Positions 1 through 8,228 of a DNA stretch of 57,790 nt are shown here, piece after piece. A program made the translations under genes and the position numbers. Origin of the DNA: Defluviitaleaceae bacterium (GTDB taxonomy: Bacteria; Bacillota; Clostridia; Lachnospirales; WQUN01); contig WRGY01000123.1 in assembly GCA_009786925.1 (NCBI GenBank), positions 1 through 57,790 of the forward strand. The letters run 5' to 3'. Position 1 is the first letter of the stretch. Each line of letters opens with the position of its first letter. The notes below the pieces were generated by a model, which saw only the letters and a list, made by a program, of their open reading frames with translations, was not told the origin of the DNA and searched no databases.

Positions 1-266
1 TACGCCGAGCTTCAGCTCGGCACGTCAAGTTGAAAAACTCGACCACGTCATAGCGACATCGCATCATAAGATGCTGCTGGCTATCGCTCAACGTTTAAAA
101 CATCCTCCACTTACGCAAAGATGCACTCTTAGGGTCCCAATTTATTTTCTTGGTTATTCTGTTTTCAAGGGGCAGTGAAACTCTTGTCGCACAAGTCAAA
201 CCCTTGCCGACCCCTGCAATCACTGCTTTTGCAGCCTCTGCTCACACGCTATTAGCGGGAGCGACA
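1..266 (-). ncRNA. 5' part of a structured RNA, class unresolved (rRNA operon leader or group II intron)
   Basis: No protein gene fits here. Read on the minus strand from about 266 to the left edge, the DNA shows strong nested hairpins: CTTGT-GCG-ACAAG inside a GCAGTGA/TCACTGC stem, AGCGA/TCGCT enclosing GCATC/GATGC, GTCGAGTT/AACTTGAC, and GCCGAGC-tgaa-GCTCGGC. The stretch CCTTGAAAACAGAATAACC near 155-173 resembles the antitermination segment found in Firmicutes rRNA leaders. The motif GTGCGAC at 192-186 equally resembles the 5' end of group II introns, and the following hairpins could be intron domain I. The start of 16S or an intron-encoded protein would lie beyond the edge, so I leave the class open. 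Confidence 0.45.
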
Positions 267-272
267 AAGGCA

Positions 273-301
273 ATTATAGACAGCTTCTCAACCTTTGTCA
301 A
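273..301 (-). promoter_or_regulatory. Consensus sigma-A promoter for the left-edge RNA
   Basis: On the minus strand TTGACA (301-296) and TATAAT (278-273) are separated by exactly 17 bases, both hexamers perfect. It points left into the structured RNA, with a start expected near 266. Such a perfect promoter is typical of stable RNA operons. Confidence 0.75.
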
Positions 302-391
302 GGACTTTTTTTTATTTATTTACATATTTTTTACACTATGCAAAATGTGTTAAAATAAATCATGTTGAAATTTTTTATAGGAGTGACTTTG

Positions 392-1309
392 ATGAAAAAA
401 TATTTTTTTCTCCTTCCAATATTATTTTTTTTCGGATGCAGTACGCAGGAATTATCTGTCATAAAGCACACATATGAAAAAACAGCCGAATTTTCAATTA
501 TTAATACGGCCGAGGAAACAGGGCTGATGGAAATCAAAATCTTTGGGATAGGTCGAGCGGATGCGGTTCTTATTACCACGCAAAACCACACTGTCTTGAT
601 AGACACTGGCGAAAATCGCCACGGTCGCACAATCGCGCATTACATGCATGGGCAAAATATAACTTCTTTGGATTATTTGATTATCACCCATTTCGACAGC
701 GACCACGTAGGCGGGGCGCACGAAATCATACGCTTTATCGGCGTAGAAAATGTAATCGTGCCAAACTACAGTCGCGAGTCGCGACATGTTGAGCGTTTTT
801 TAGCGGCAAAACTCGCTGTAGGATTGGAGTCATATGTATTAAAGGAAGAAATCCGTTTTACGCTCGACGGAGCGGAGTTTATCGTAAACCCATCGGCATT
901 AGAATATCTTCACTTTCCGCTGGACGAAGATAGCGATGGTGATGATTTTTCCATCGTGGTAAGCGTCACTCATGGCGAAAATAGCTTCCTGTTTACGGGA
1001 GACGCGGTAGAAAGCCGCCTCAGCGAAATCCTAGCGCATGAGGAGCTTTCTGCAAGGCATGACTTCTTAAAAGTCCCAAGACACGGTCGCTATAATCGCC
1101 ATAGTGTAGAGCTTATCCACGCAATATCCCCACGCTATGCCGTCATCACAGGGTTCCATCCAGACAAACTAGGCTGCTTCGCTCCCGAACGTCCTGCTGA
1201 CGAGCGCGTAATAGCCGAATTGGAGTCTATTGGTGCAGAAATTTTTTTTACAATGACAGAAAGTGTACGCATCATATGTGACGGCCATACAATGTCTGTA
1301 TCATTTTGA
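392..1309 (+). CDS. Metallo-beta-lactamase fold lipoprotein, ComEC/Rec2 C-terminal type
   Basis: A 305-residue MBL-fold hydrolase of the kind related to the soluble domain of competence protein ComEC. The signature THFDSDHVGG is the HxHxDH-like metal motif, followed by FTGD and a late PRHG histidine. The start at 392 is chosen over the in-frame ATG at 362 because TAGGAG sits just upstream and because it gives a clean lipoprotein signal peptide ending in FFFGC, so the protein is probably anchored outside the membrane. No competence genes are nearby. Related single-domain lipoproteins are annotated only as MBL-fold hydrolases; the substrate, possibly a nucleic acid or phosphodiester, is unknown. 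It is monocistronic and faces the gene at 1328. Confidence 0.8.
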   Translation: MKKYFFLLPILFFFGCSTQELSVIKHTYEKTAEFSIINTAEETGLMEIKIFGIGRADAVLITTQNHTVLIDTGENRHGRTIAHYMHGQNITSLDYLIITHFDSDHVGGAHEIIRFIGVENVIVPNYSRESRHVERFLAAKLAVGLESYVLKEEIRFTLDGAEFIVNPSALEYLHFPLDEDSDGDDFSIVVSVTHGENSFLFTGDAVESRLSEILAHEELSARHDFLKVPRHGRYNRHSVELIHAISPRYAVITGFHPDKLGCFAPERPADERVIAELESIGAEIFFTMTESVRIICDGHTMSVSF

Positions 1310-1327
1310 TACAACCAAATCTGTCCA

Positions 1328-1576
1328 TTATTCAAAATCTTTATCACTGGTATAGATACAACCGTTTTCATCGTCATCGCCATCAATATAAAAATCATCA
1401 TCAAAGTCATCAGCACAACAATCGCAACACATGTATTTTTTTATCATGCGAATTTTGACTACAGCTAATACGACGGCTACGATAAAAAGCACGCCAACGA
1501 CTATGCCAATAATCAGGCCGCGCCTTCCGCTTGCTTGGATTTTTTGTGCTACATTCCATTCTGTCAATCTCGACAT
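1328..1576 (-). CDS. Small single-pass membrane protein with Cys- and Asp-rich tail
   Basis: An 82-residue protein I do not recognise. It has a short basic N-terminus, one clear transmembrane helix (about residues 20-42), a KKYMCCDCC cysteine cluster right after the membrane, and an acidic tail with two D-rich runs. The start at 1576 has AAAGGGG eight bases upstream; an upstream in-frame ATG would overlap the NUDIX gene. It begins two bases after the NUDIX stop, so the two are surely cotranscribed. The tail could bind metal, but that is inference only. Confidence 0.65.
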   Translation of the reverse strand: MSRLTEWNVAQKIQASGRRGLIIGIVVGVLFIVAVVLAVVKIRMIKKYMCCDCCADDFDDDFYIDGDDDENGCIYTSDKDFE

Positions 1577-1577
1577 T

Positions 1578-2015
1578 TTACATTCGCCCCTTTGAGTATT
1601 TTTTATAATCGCAAAATGCACGACGCATTATTTGCCTCTCGTCATGGAACTTTAAAAGATGATACGCCTCATGCTGTTTGTAAAATCCGACATCTGCAAA
1701 AAATTCTTCCGTCTGAGGCTTGCAATGAAATGAATTTGTCGTCATAAGGTACCAATGCACCGTTTTTGAAAGAAGCACATCCTCCGGCGCAGCAATAAAT
1801 GAGTATTCGGTCTTGCCCAAGTATTTCATTATGCTTGCATCTACATAACTTTCTTCTTTTACTTCACGCAGGGCGGCCTGCTTATGAGTTTCGTTCGGCT
1901 CGACACTTCCCTTTGGCAATACCCAGCCTCTGTGTTTTCCGTTTTGATTCTTGTATAACGCAAGCACTCTGTTTTTAAAAATAACTACGCCGCCGCAACT
2001 TGTTATGCTTTTCAT
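1578..2015 (-). CDS. NUDIX hydrolase
   Basis: A 145-residue protein of the NUDIX superfamily, which cleaves nucleoside diphosphates linked to another moiety. The Nudix box starts at GSVEPNE and continues to REVKEES, so the catalytic REVxEE helix is intact; the usual glycine after EE is Ser. The N-terminal strand CGGVVIF and WVLPKG are typical of the MutT/Ap4A-like group. AGGTGG lies upstream of the ATG. It is the first gene of a two-gene unit with the small membrane protein. The exact substrate cannot be read from the sequence. Confidence 0.88.
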   Translation of the reverse strand: MKSITSCGGVVIFKNRVLALYKNQNGKHRGWVLPKGSVEPNETHKQAALREVKEESYVDASIMKYLGKTEYSFIAAPEDVLLSKTVHWYLMTTNSFHCKPQTEEFFADVGFYKQHEAYHLLKFHDERQIMRRAFCDYKKYSKGRM

Positions 2016-2067
2016 AAAACCACCTGGGACTATTGTGTCTTTGTAGTACCAGGTTTATACAAAAACA

Positions 2068-2337
2068 GCTCGTGCGCCTTACTTTGACATTTCTCCCCAA
2101 ACGTTACCCAAACAGCCGGCTCAGGCCAAGCAACCCCGCGGCACATGAACAAACTCGCTTAGTGCTGCTTTCTTCCGAATCTGACACGATTCACAAGCGT
2201 CCATTGCGCAGGACTTGGCCGTCAACGCTACTTACTTGGGGCAGACTTCAAAAAGAAGGAGCCTAGGTAAGGCATAACCCTTGCTATAGCGGATTGCAAG
2301 CTACAGGGAGCCGCTACTTCCCCGACTAGCACGAGCT
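2068..2337 (-). ncRNA. ffs: Signal recognition particle RNA, large (Alu-domain) bacterial form
   Basis: The minus strand matches the Bacillus-type 6S-like SRP RNA (scRNA). The 5' GCTCGTG pairs with the 3' CACGAGC to close the molecule. The conserved apical S-domain is present: TCAGATTCGGAAGAAAGCAG, then GCCGCGGGGTTGC. The Alu-side block TGCAATCCGC and the sequence GTTGACG...CCTGCGCAA are also recognisable. A T-run follows the 3' end. It partners with Ffh and is essential for membrane protein targeting. A short rightward reading frame across it is not a gene. Confidence 0.93.
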
Positions 2338-2344
2338 TACAGAT

Positions 2345-2373
2345 ATTATAGCCTGTAATATTTTTACTGTCAA
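2345..2373 (-). promoter_or_regulatory. Promoter of the SRP RNA gene
   Basis: On the minus strand TTGACA (2373-2368), 17 bases, TATAAT (2350-2345): a perfect sigma-A promoter. The expected start, about seven bases further, coincides with the first paired base of the SRP RNA. Confidence 0.85.
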
Positions 2374-2392
2374 TTTCTGGCCGCCTGCCTCC

Positions 2393-2422
2393 TTGACATT
2401 TCCAAAGGATTTGTCATATATT
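2393..2422 (+). promoter_or_regulatory. Promoter of adhE
   Basis: TTGACA (2393-2398), 18 bases, TATATT (2417-2422), 30 bases before the adhE start with AAGGAGG between. It lies back to back with the SRP RNA promoter. I saw no convincing Rex operator in the spacer. Confidence 0.6.
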
Positions 2423-2451
2423 GCTAGTAAGAACAATTATAAGGAGGAATT

Positions 2452-5052
2452 ATGAGCGAAAGAATAACAATTGACGGTGTAGAAGCATTAAAAAACGCCA
2501 TGGCAGAAGTAAGAAAAGCACAAAAAATCTATGCAGAATTTACACAAAAAAAAGTTGACAAAATTTTTAGAGCGGCTGCTCTTGCCGCTAACCATAACCG
2601 TATTCCGCTGGCAAAGCTTGCGGTAGAAGAAACGGGCATGGGCGTAGTAGAGGACAAAGTAATCAAAAATCACTACGCATCAGAATATATTTATAATGCA
2701 TACAAAAACACAAAAACATGCGGGGTCGTGGAAGAGGATATGCAGTTTGGATTGCGAAAAATCGCGGAGCCTATGGGCGTAGTCGCGGCAGTAATCCCAA
2801 CTACAAATCCAACATCCACGGCCATTTTCAAAGGTCTGCTCGCGCTAAAAACACGTAATGGCATCGTCTTTGCGCCCCATCCGCGTGCAAAAAAATGTAC
2901 CGCAGCTGCCGCTCGGATTGTATACGAAGCCGCAGTAAAAGCCGGCGCACCGGAGGGACTCTTTGCATGGATAGAGGCTCCGTCACTAGAGATGTCCAAT
3001 GAAGTAATGCATAATGCCGACCTCATACTTGCCACAGGCGGCCCCGGTATGGTAAAGGCGGCTTATTCTTCGGGCAAACCTGCGATTGGCGTGGGCGCGG
3101 GTAATGTGCCTGCCATTTTCCACCGCTCAATTGACATACCGATGGCGGTTAGCTCTGTTATTGTTTCAAAAACCTTCGATAACGGCATGATATGTGCATC
3201 CGAGCAATCTGTAATCGTAGATGCAAAAATCTATGCCGCCGTAAAAAAAGAATTTGTAAAACGCGGTTGCTATATTTTAAATGAAGAAGAATGCGAAAAA
3301 ATCCGCAAGACCATCGTAGTTAATGGTGCGCTAAATGCAAAAATAGTGGGCCAGACCGCTGACACAATCGCAAAAATCGCCGGAATAAAAGTCCCAAAAA
3401 ACACAAAAATCCTGATAGGCGAAGTAGAAAGTGTAGATTTTGAAGAAGAATTTTCGCATGAAAAGCTATCCCCTGTACTTGCTATGTACAAATACAGTAA
3501 GTTTGATGAAGCAATAGAAAAGGCAGACAGGCTTATAAAAGACGGCGGATATGGCCACACCGCTTCTATCTATATCAACACATCAACTTCCAAGCCCGAC
3601 TTGCAAATCTTTGAGAATGCAATGAAAACCTGCCGCATCTTGGTAAATACACCATCATCTCACGGCGGCATCGGTGACTTGTATAATTTTAAGCTCGCAC
3701 CGTCACTTACATTGGGTTGCGGCTCGTGGGGCGGAAACTCCACTTCTGACAATGTAGGTGTCATGCACCTTTTAAACATCAAATGCGTAGCCGAGCGGAG
3801 GGAAAACATGCTGTGGTTTAGAACACCCGAGAAGGTTTATTTCAAAAAAGGCTCACTAAAAGTCGCACTCTGCGAGCTAAAAGACGTGTATGACAAAAAG
3901 CGCGTTTTTATAGTGACCGACGAGTTCCTATACAAAAATGATTACACAAAAACGCTGGAAAAATCCCTCGATGAAATGAGCATACGACACACGACATTTT
4001 TTAATGTACTCCCCGACCCCACCCTTGAGTGTGCATTCGAAGGCGCGAAAGCCATGCGCGAGTTTGATCCGGACTGTATCATCGCCTTTGGTGGAGGCTC
4101 ACCCATCGACGCAGCAAAAATCATGTGGGTACTCTACGAACATCCGGATGTCAATTTCCATGACCTGGCTATGCGCTTTATGGATATAAGAAAACGGATT
4201 TACCCCTTCCCACGGATGGGTGCAAAGGCTAATTTCGTCGCTATCCCCACCACTGCCGGTACAGGTAGCGAAGTCACACCCTTCGCAGTCATCACTGACG
4301 AAAAAACAGGCATAAAATACCCATTGGCCGACTACGAGCTTTTGCCAAATATCGCAATTGTAGACGCAGACTATATGATGGACATGCCACCGTCACTCAC
4401 CGCCGCCTCGGGCATTGACGCACTCACCCACTCCCTCGAAGCATATGCCTCTATGCTCGCCAGCGACTATACAGACGGCCTTGCCCTCACTGCAATCAAA
4501 TCTGTTTTCAAATATCTGCCTATCGCATATGCAGACGGCAAAAACGAAGAAGCACGCGAAAAAATGGCAAACGCCTCCACCATCGCAGGTATGGCATTTG
4601 CAAATGCATTTCTTGGAATTTGCCACTCCATGGCTCACAAGCTCGGTGCGGCGTTCCACCTTCCCCACGGTGTAGCAAACGCATTACTCATCAACGAAGT
4701 AATAAAGTTTAATGCCACCGACAACCCGCTTAAAATGGGAACATTTTCTCAATACACACATCCAAAGGCCACAGAACGTTATGCAGAAATCGCTTCTTTT
4801 GTGGGACTCGAAGGCAAAAATGATAACGATAAAACAAAAGCACTCATCGAAAAAATCAATGAGTTAAAATCAAAAATCGGCATAAAAAAATCCGTGAAAG
4901 ATTATGGAATCTCGGAAGCCGATTTTATGGCAAAGCTCGACGAGATGGTTGAGCAAGCCTTTGATGACCAATGCACGGGCGCAAACCCGCGCTACCCACT
5001 CATGGAAGAAATGCGAGAAATGTATATCAATGTATATCATGGAAAGGTGTGA
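2452..5052 (+). CDS. adhE: Bifunctional acetaldehyde-CoA/alcohol dehydrogenase
   Basis: An 866-residue AdhE, the usual length. Residues 1 to about 440 form the CoA-acylating aldehyde dehydrogenase domain, with the catalytic cysteine in NGMICASEQ near residue 246. The C-terminal half is an iron-dependent alcohol dehydrogenase with GGGSPIDAAK for NAD binding, PTTAGTGSEVTPF, and the metal histidines in CHSMAHKLGAAFHLPHG. It reduces acetyl-CoA to ethanol in two NADH-consuming steps and normally forms spirosomes in the cytoplasm. The start has a perfect AAGGAGG. A kinase gene begins five bases after its stop, so both are likely on one transcript. It regenerates NAD in sugar fermentation. Confidence 0.97.
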   Translation: MSERITIDGVEALKNAMAEVRKAQKIYAEFTQKKVDKIFRAAALAANHNRIPLAKLAVEETGMGVVEDKVIKNHYASEYIYNAYKNTKTCGVVEEDMQFGLRKIAEPMGVVAAVIPTTNPTSTAIFKGLLALKTRNGIVFAPHPRAKKCTAAAARIVYEAAVKAGAPEGLFAWIEAPSLEMSNEVMHNADLILATGGPGMVKAAYSSGKPAIGVGAGNVPAIFHRSIDIPMAVSSVIVSKTFDNGMICASEQSVIVDAKIYAAVKKEFVKRGCYILNEEECEKIRKTIVVNGALNAKIVGQTADTIAKIAGIKVPKNTKILIGEVESVDFEEEFSHEKLSPVLAMYKYSKFDEAIEKADRLIKDGGYGHTASIYINTSTSKPDLQIFENAMKTCRILVNTPSSHGGIGDLYNFKLAPSLTLGCGSWGGNSTSDNVGVMHLLNIKCVAERRENMLWFRTPEKVYFKKGSLKVALCELKDVYDKKRVFIVTDEFLYKNDYTKTLEKSLDEMSIRHTTFFNVLPDPTLECAFEGAKAMREFDPDCIIAFGGGSPIDAAKIMWVLYEHPDVNFHDLAMRFMDIRKRIYPFPRMGAKANFVAIPTTAGTGSEVTPFAVITDEKTGIKYPLADYELLPNIAIVDADYMMDMPPSLTAASGIDALTHSLEAYASMLASDYTDGLALTAIKSVFKYLPIAYADGKNEEAREKMANASTIAGMAFANAFLGICHSMAHKLGAAFHLPHGVANALLINEVIKFNATDNPLKMGTFSQYTHPKATERYAEIASFVGLEGKNDNDKTKALIEKINELKSKIGIKKSVKDYGISEADFMAKLDEMVEQAFDDQCTGANPRYPLMEEMREMYINVYHGKV

Positions 5053-5057
5053 CCGAT

Positions 5058-5804
5058 ATGGACTTATCAAATATAATCGCACAAAGGGAAAACAAAACAA
5101 TCTATCGTGACGGCGACAAATGTATTAAGATGTTTTGCCATGGATACTCTAAGGCAGATGTGCTTAACGAGGCATTAAACGCGGCGCGAGTGGAAGAAAC
5201 TTCTTTAAATGTGCCTAAGGTACTGGAAGTCACCATGGTTGATGAGTGCTGGGTTATTGTATCCGAGTATATCGAGGGCAAGACCCTAAAAGAACTGATG
5301 ATAGAAAATCCTGCCGAAAAAAACAATTATATCGACCGCCTCGTAGACATCCAAATGGAAATCCACGAGCAAGAATGCCCTCTCCTCACAAACCACCGTG
5401 ATAAGATGTTCCGCAAGATTTCTCTTTCGGATTTTGACCCTATGACAAAATACGAATTGCAGACACATTTGAACGGAATGCCAAGGCATAATAAGGTTTG
5501 TCACGGAGATTTGCGTCCGAGCAATATTGTCATAACACCCGACGGAAAACACTATATACTGGACTGGTCGCATGTCACAAAGGGCAATGCATCCGCCGAC
5601 GTAGCCCGCACATATCTTGTGTGCCTGCTCACCAACGCCAAGGATGACGGAGAATATTACATGAAGTCATTTTGCCGCAAGGCTGATACACCACGCGCCT
5701 ATGTAGAAAAATGGCTGAGAATCGTGGCAGCCTCCCAGTCCGTAAAAGGCAACAAAGAGGAGTACGATTTCCTTAGCAATATCGTAAACGTCGTTCAATT
5801 TTAA
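5058..5804 (+). CDS. Aminoglycoside phosphotransferase/choline kinase-family small-molecule kinase
   Basis: A 248-residue kinase-fold protein. The catalytic loop HGDLRPSNI (HGDxxxxN) and the metal-binding ILDWSH are both intact; EYIEGKTLKEL is the hinge. The ATG at 5058 is preceded by GAAAGGTG that overlaps the adhE stop, and the longer in-frame start inside adhE is rejected. The family phosphorylates small hydroxyl or amine compounds (antibiotics, choline, thiamine, sugars); at this size a metabolic kinase is as likely as a resistance enzyme. Tight coupling to adhE suggests constant coexpression with fermentation. The true substrate is unknown. Confidence 0.85.
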   Translation: MDLSNIIAQRENKTIYRDGDKCIKMFCHGYSKADVLNEALNAARVEETSLNVPKVLEVTMVDECWVIVSEYIEGKTLKELMIENPAEKNNYIDRLVDIQMEIHEQECPLLTNHRDKMFRKISLSDFDPMTKYELQTHLNGMPRHNKVCHGDLRPSNIVITPDGKHYILDWSHVTKGNASADVARTYLVCLLTNAKDDGEYYMKSFCRKADTPRAYVEKWLRIVAASQSVKGNKEEYDFLSNIVNVVQF

Positions 5805-5818
5805 GGCTCTCTATGAAT

Positions 5819-5864
5819 AAAACCTCCTGTTGTGGATAATTATAATCCCAATGGAGGTTTTTTT
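5819..5864 (+). terminator. Terminator-like hairpin that also covers the tepA ribosome site
   Basis: AAAACCTCC (5819-5827) pairs with GGAGGTTTT (5853-5861), with an inner GGAT/ATCC and TTG/CAA stem, followed by a run of T. It is placed as an intrinsic terminator for the upstream operon, 14 bases after the kinase stop. Its 3' arm is the Shine-Dalgarno sequence of tepA. Confidence 0.65.
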
Positions 5865-6560
5865 ATGGAAATCTTAAACGAAGAAGAAAAAAACAATGAT
5901 GAGCAAGGCCAGCAATCCTCACAACAATCCCCCGAAGCCCTGATGCCGCCACCTAAGCCAAACCCACGCGGCACAATCCAATTTTTAACAATCATCGGAC
6001 AGGTTGAGGGGCATATTTTGTTGCCGCCAACAAACAAAGCCACTAAATACGAGCATGTAATCCCGCAGTTAGTGGCCTGTGCAGAAAATAACGAAGTGGA
6101 TGGCTTGCTCGTATTGCTAAATACGATGGGTGGCGATGTAGAAGCGGGTCTGGCTCTCGCGGAGCTAATCGCACATCTCGGAAAGCCGTCTGTGTCTCTT
6201 GTATTGGGCGGCGGGCATTCGATAGGGGTACCATTGGCTGTTTCGGCTCAGTATTCGTATATTGCACCGTCGGCTACTATGACAATCCATCCTGTCCGCA
6301 TGAATGGTACTCTCGTAGGCGCGCCGCAGACATATGAATATTTTAATAAAACCCAAGACCGTGTAATAGATTTTATCACAGCGCATTCCAAGATTAGCCA
6401 TGACCGTATAAATTCACTCATGATGGATACCAAAACAATGGCACAGGATGTAGGCACCATCCTAATCGGTGAGGATGCTGTACAAGAAGGCCTCATAGAT
6501 GCTGTGGGTGGCTTGCACGATGCAATGGAAAAACTATATGGATTTATCGGAAAAGGCTAG
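5865..6560 (+). CDS. tepA: ClpP-fold membrane-proximal serine protease, TepA type
   Basis: A 231-residue ClpP/crotonase-fold protein like Bacillus TepA (YmfB), which is linked to protein translocation and spore development. The N-terminal 40 residues are acidic and Gln/Pro-rich. The core has GGDVEAGLALAE, the nucleophile in GGHSIGVPLA and the histidine in MTIHPVRM. Start 5865 is chosen for the TGGAGGT seven bases upstream; the longer frame begins inside the hairpin. In Bacillus it neighbours spoIIIE, which is not seen here. Its stop is one base from the convergent cysE stop. The name is by family resemblance. Confidence 0.85.
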   Translation: MEILNEEEKNNDEQGQQSSQQSPEALMPPPKPNPRGTIQFLTIIGQVEGHILLPPTNKATKYEHVIPQLVACAENNEVDGLLVLLNTMGGDVEAGLALAELIAHLGKPSVSLVLGGGHSIGVPLAVSAQYSYIAPSATMTIHPVRMNGTLVGAPQTYEYFNKTQDRVIDFITAHSKISHDRINSLMMDTKTMAQDVGTILIGEDAVQEGLIDAVGGLHDAMEKLYGFIGKG

Positions 6561-6561
6561 A

Positions 6562-7059
6562 CTAATCCGCTCCTACGATTTTACCCTTACGCCCCACGAT
6601 GGTAGCCCCTGCCGGTATATCCTTTAGCACGACGGTGTTGGCACCTATTTTCGCATTATTTCCTATTTTCACACGACCGAGGATTGCCGCGCCTGCGCCT
6701 ATTACCACACCGTTTCCGATGATGGGGTGGCGTGGGCCTTTTTCGTGGCCTGTACCACCGAGAGTCACGCCGTGATAGATTACCACATCATCCCCGATAA
6801 TACATGTTTCGCCTATGACGACACCCATTCCATGGTCTATAAAAACACCTTTGCCGATTTTTGCACCGGGATGTATTTCAATCCCCGTAAAAAACCGTGC
6901 AAACTGCGAAACAAAACGAGCAAGGAAAAAAAGTTGCCATTTATATAGCCTATGACAAGGCCTATGGAAAAACATACACCAAAATCCGGGGTACAAAAAA
7001 ACTTCCATAATAGAGTATATCGAAGGGTCGTTTTTTCTGATAGCTTTTATTAAACGCAA
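6562..7059 (-). CDS. cysE: Serine O-acetyltransferase
   Basis: A 165-residue left-handed beta-helix acetyltransferase making O-acetylserine from serine and acetyl-CoA, first step of cysteine synthesis. The hexapeptide repeat region runs from about residue 60 ([15 protein letters not shown]) to 155, and HGVTLGGTG with the catalytic His is intact. The N-terminal helical part is short, as in many Firmicute enzymes. No cysK is adjacent. It could share a transcript with the gene cluster to the right (10-base gap to icd), although only its position suggests this. Confidence 0.92.
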   Translation of the reverse strand: MRLIKAIRKNDPSIYSIMEVFLYPGFWCMFFHRPCHRLYKWQLFFLARFVSQFARFFTGIEIHPGAKIGKGVFIDHGMGVVIGETCIIGDDVVIYHGVTLGGTGHEKGPRHPIIGNGVVIGAGAAILGRVKIGNNAKIGANTVVLKDIPAGATIVGRKGKIVGAD

Positions 7060-7069
7060 AAGTTGCCTC

Positions 7070-8227
7070 CTATATATTTTTACACGTTGTCATAATATAT
7101 GCTGCAAACTCCGTACATGTGCATCCTGTATCGCGGCCTGTTATTACGATTTTTTTCTCCGAAACGGTACAGATGTCGAGTGCGTTTGTGAGTTTTTCGC
7201 TTTCTTTTACATAACCAATATGCGAAAGCAACATCGCCGAAGCGCGGAGCATACTCGCAGGGTCTGCGTAGATGTCGCGACCTTCTTTTACCATACGCGG
7301 TGCGGAGCCATGGATGGCTTCGAACATAGCATATCTCGCTCCAATGTTGGCACTGCCCGCAGTCCCTACCCCACCCTGGAACTCTGCCGCCTCGTCAGTG
7401 AGGATGTCGCCGTACAGATTTGGCAAAACCATTACCTCAAACTGTGTGCGGCGTTTTTCGTCGATTAATTTTGCCGTCATTATGTCAATATACCACTCAT
7501 CGAGAATAATCCCTGTATAATTCTTGGAAATTTCTTTTGCAATCATGGAAAACTTGCCGTCGGTTGTTTTTACCACATTTGATTTTGTAACGGCGGTGAC
7601 ACGTTTTTTACCGTTAGCCTTAGCATATTCGAATGCGGCACGGATAATGCGTTCACAACCCTGCGTAGTGGCTACGGTAAAATCAATGGCCAAATCATCG
7701 TTTACATGTATGCCCTGACTCCCCAATGCATATGCACCTTCGGTATTTTCGCGAAAAAACGTCCAATCCAACCCTTTTTCGGGTACACGCACGGGACGCA
7801 CATTTGCAAAGAGGTCAAGTTCCTTACGCATTGCGACATTCGCGCTTTCTATATTTGGCCATTCGTCACCCGCTTGAGGTGTGGTAGTCGGGCCTTTTAG
7901 AATTACATGGCATTTTTTTAGCTCGTCCAACACAGCGGGAGGGATTGCGACTTTTTCTGCGGCACGGCGTTCTATGGTCAGCCCCTCGATGTTACGAAGT
8001 TCTATCTTGCCTACTGCGATTGCGTCAGCGAGCAAATATTCCAATACATCCTTCGACGCTTTTGTAATCGCAGGGCCTATTCCGTCACCGCCTGTTATAC
8101 CTATGATGATGGGTTTACAATCGGCGTAGTTTATGGGTGTTGCATTTTGTTTCATTTTTTCTATGCGGGCTAACTGCTGCTCCAATAGTGTGCCAAATTT
8201 AGACTTTGCTTCTTCTATCTTTTGCAT
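7070..8227 (-). CDS. icd: Isocitrate dehydrogenase
   Basis: A 385-residue enzyme of the isocitrate/isopropylmalate dehydrogenase family, oxidatively decarboxylating isocitrate to 2-oxoglutarate. [10 protein letters not shown], the substrate segment [20 protein letters not shown] with SxNxxx[10 protein letters not shown], and the metal aspartates in [10 protein letters not shown] are visible. An extra 35-residue helical N-terminus precedes the fold. Leucine biosynthesis is an alternative, but the adjacent aconitase and citrate synthase genes fix the role as IDH. It follows Re-citrate synthase by one base. NAD or NADP preference is not certain from the sequence. Confidence 0.9.
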   Translation of the reverse strand: MQKIEEAKSKFGTLLEQQLARIEKMKQNATPINYADCKPIIIGITGGDGIGPAITKASKDVLEYLLADAIAVGKIELRNIEGLTIERRAAEKVAIPPAVLDELKKCHVILKGPTTTPQAGDEWPNIESANVAMRKELDLFANVRPVRVPEKGLDWTFFRENTEGAYALGSQGIHVNDDLAIDFTVATTQGCERIIRAAFEYAKANGKKRVTAVTKSNVVKTTDGKFSMIAKEISKNYTGIILDEWYIDIMTAKLIDEKRRTQFEVMVLPNLYGDILTDEAAEFQGGVGTAGSANIGARYAMFEAIHGSAPRMVKEGRDIYADPASMLRASAMLLSHIGYVKESEKLTNALDICTVSEKKIVITGRDTGCTCTEFAAYIMTTCKNI

Positions 8228-8228
8228 A

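Noticed and set aside
2033-2266. Rightward 77-codon reading frame
   Set aside because: It lies across the SRP RNA gene on the other strand and has no ribosome site.
2345-2451. Rex operator before adhE
   Set aside because: No TTGTGAA-type inverted repeat could be found; only promoter elements were clear.
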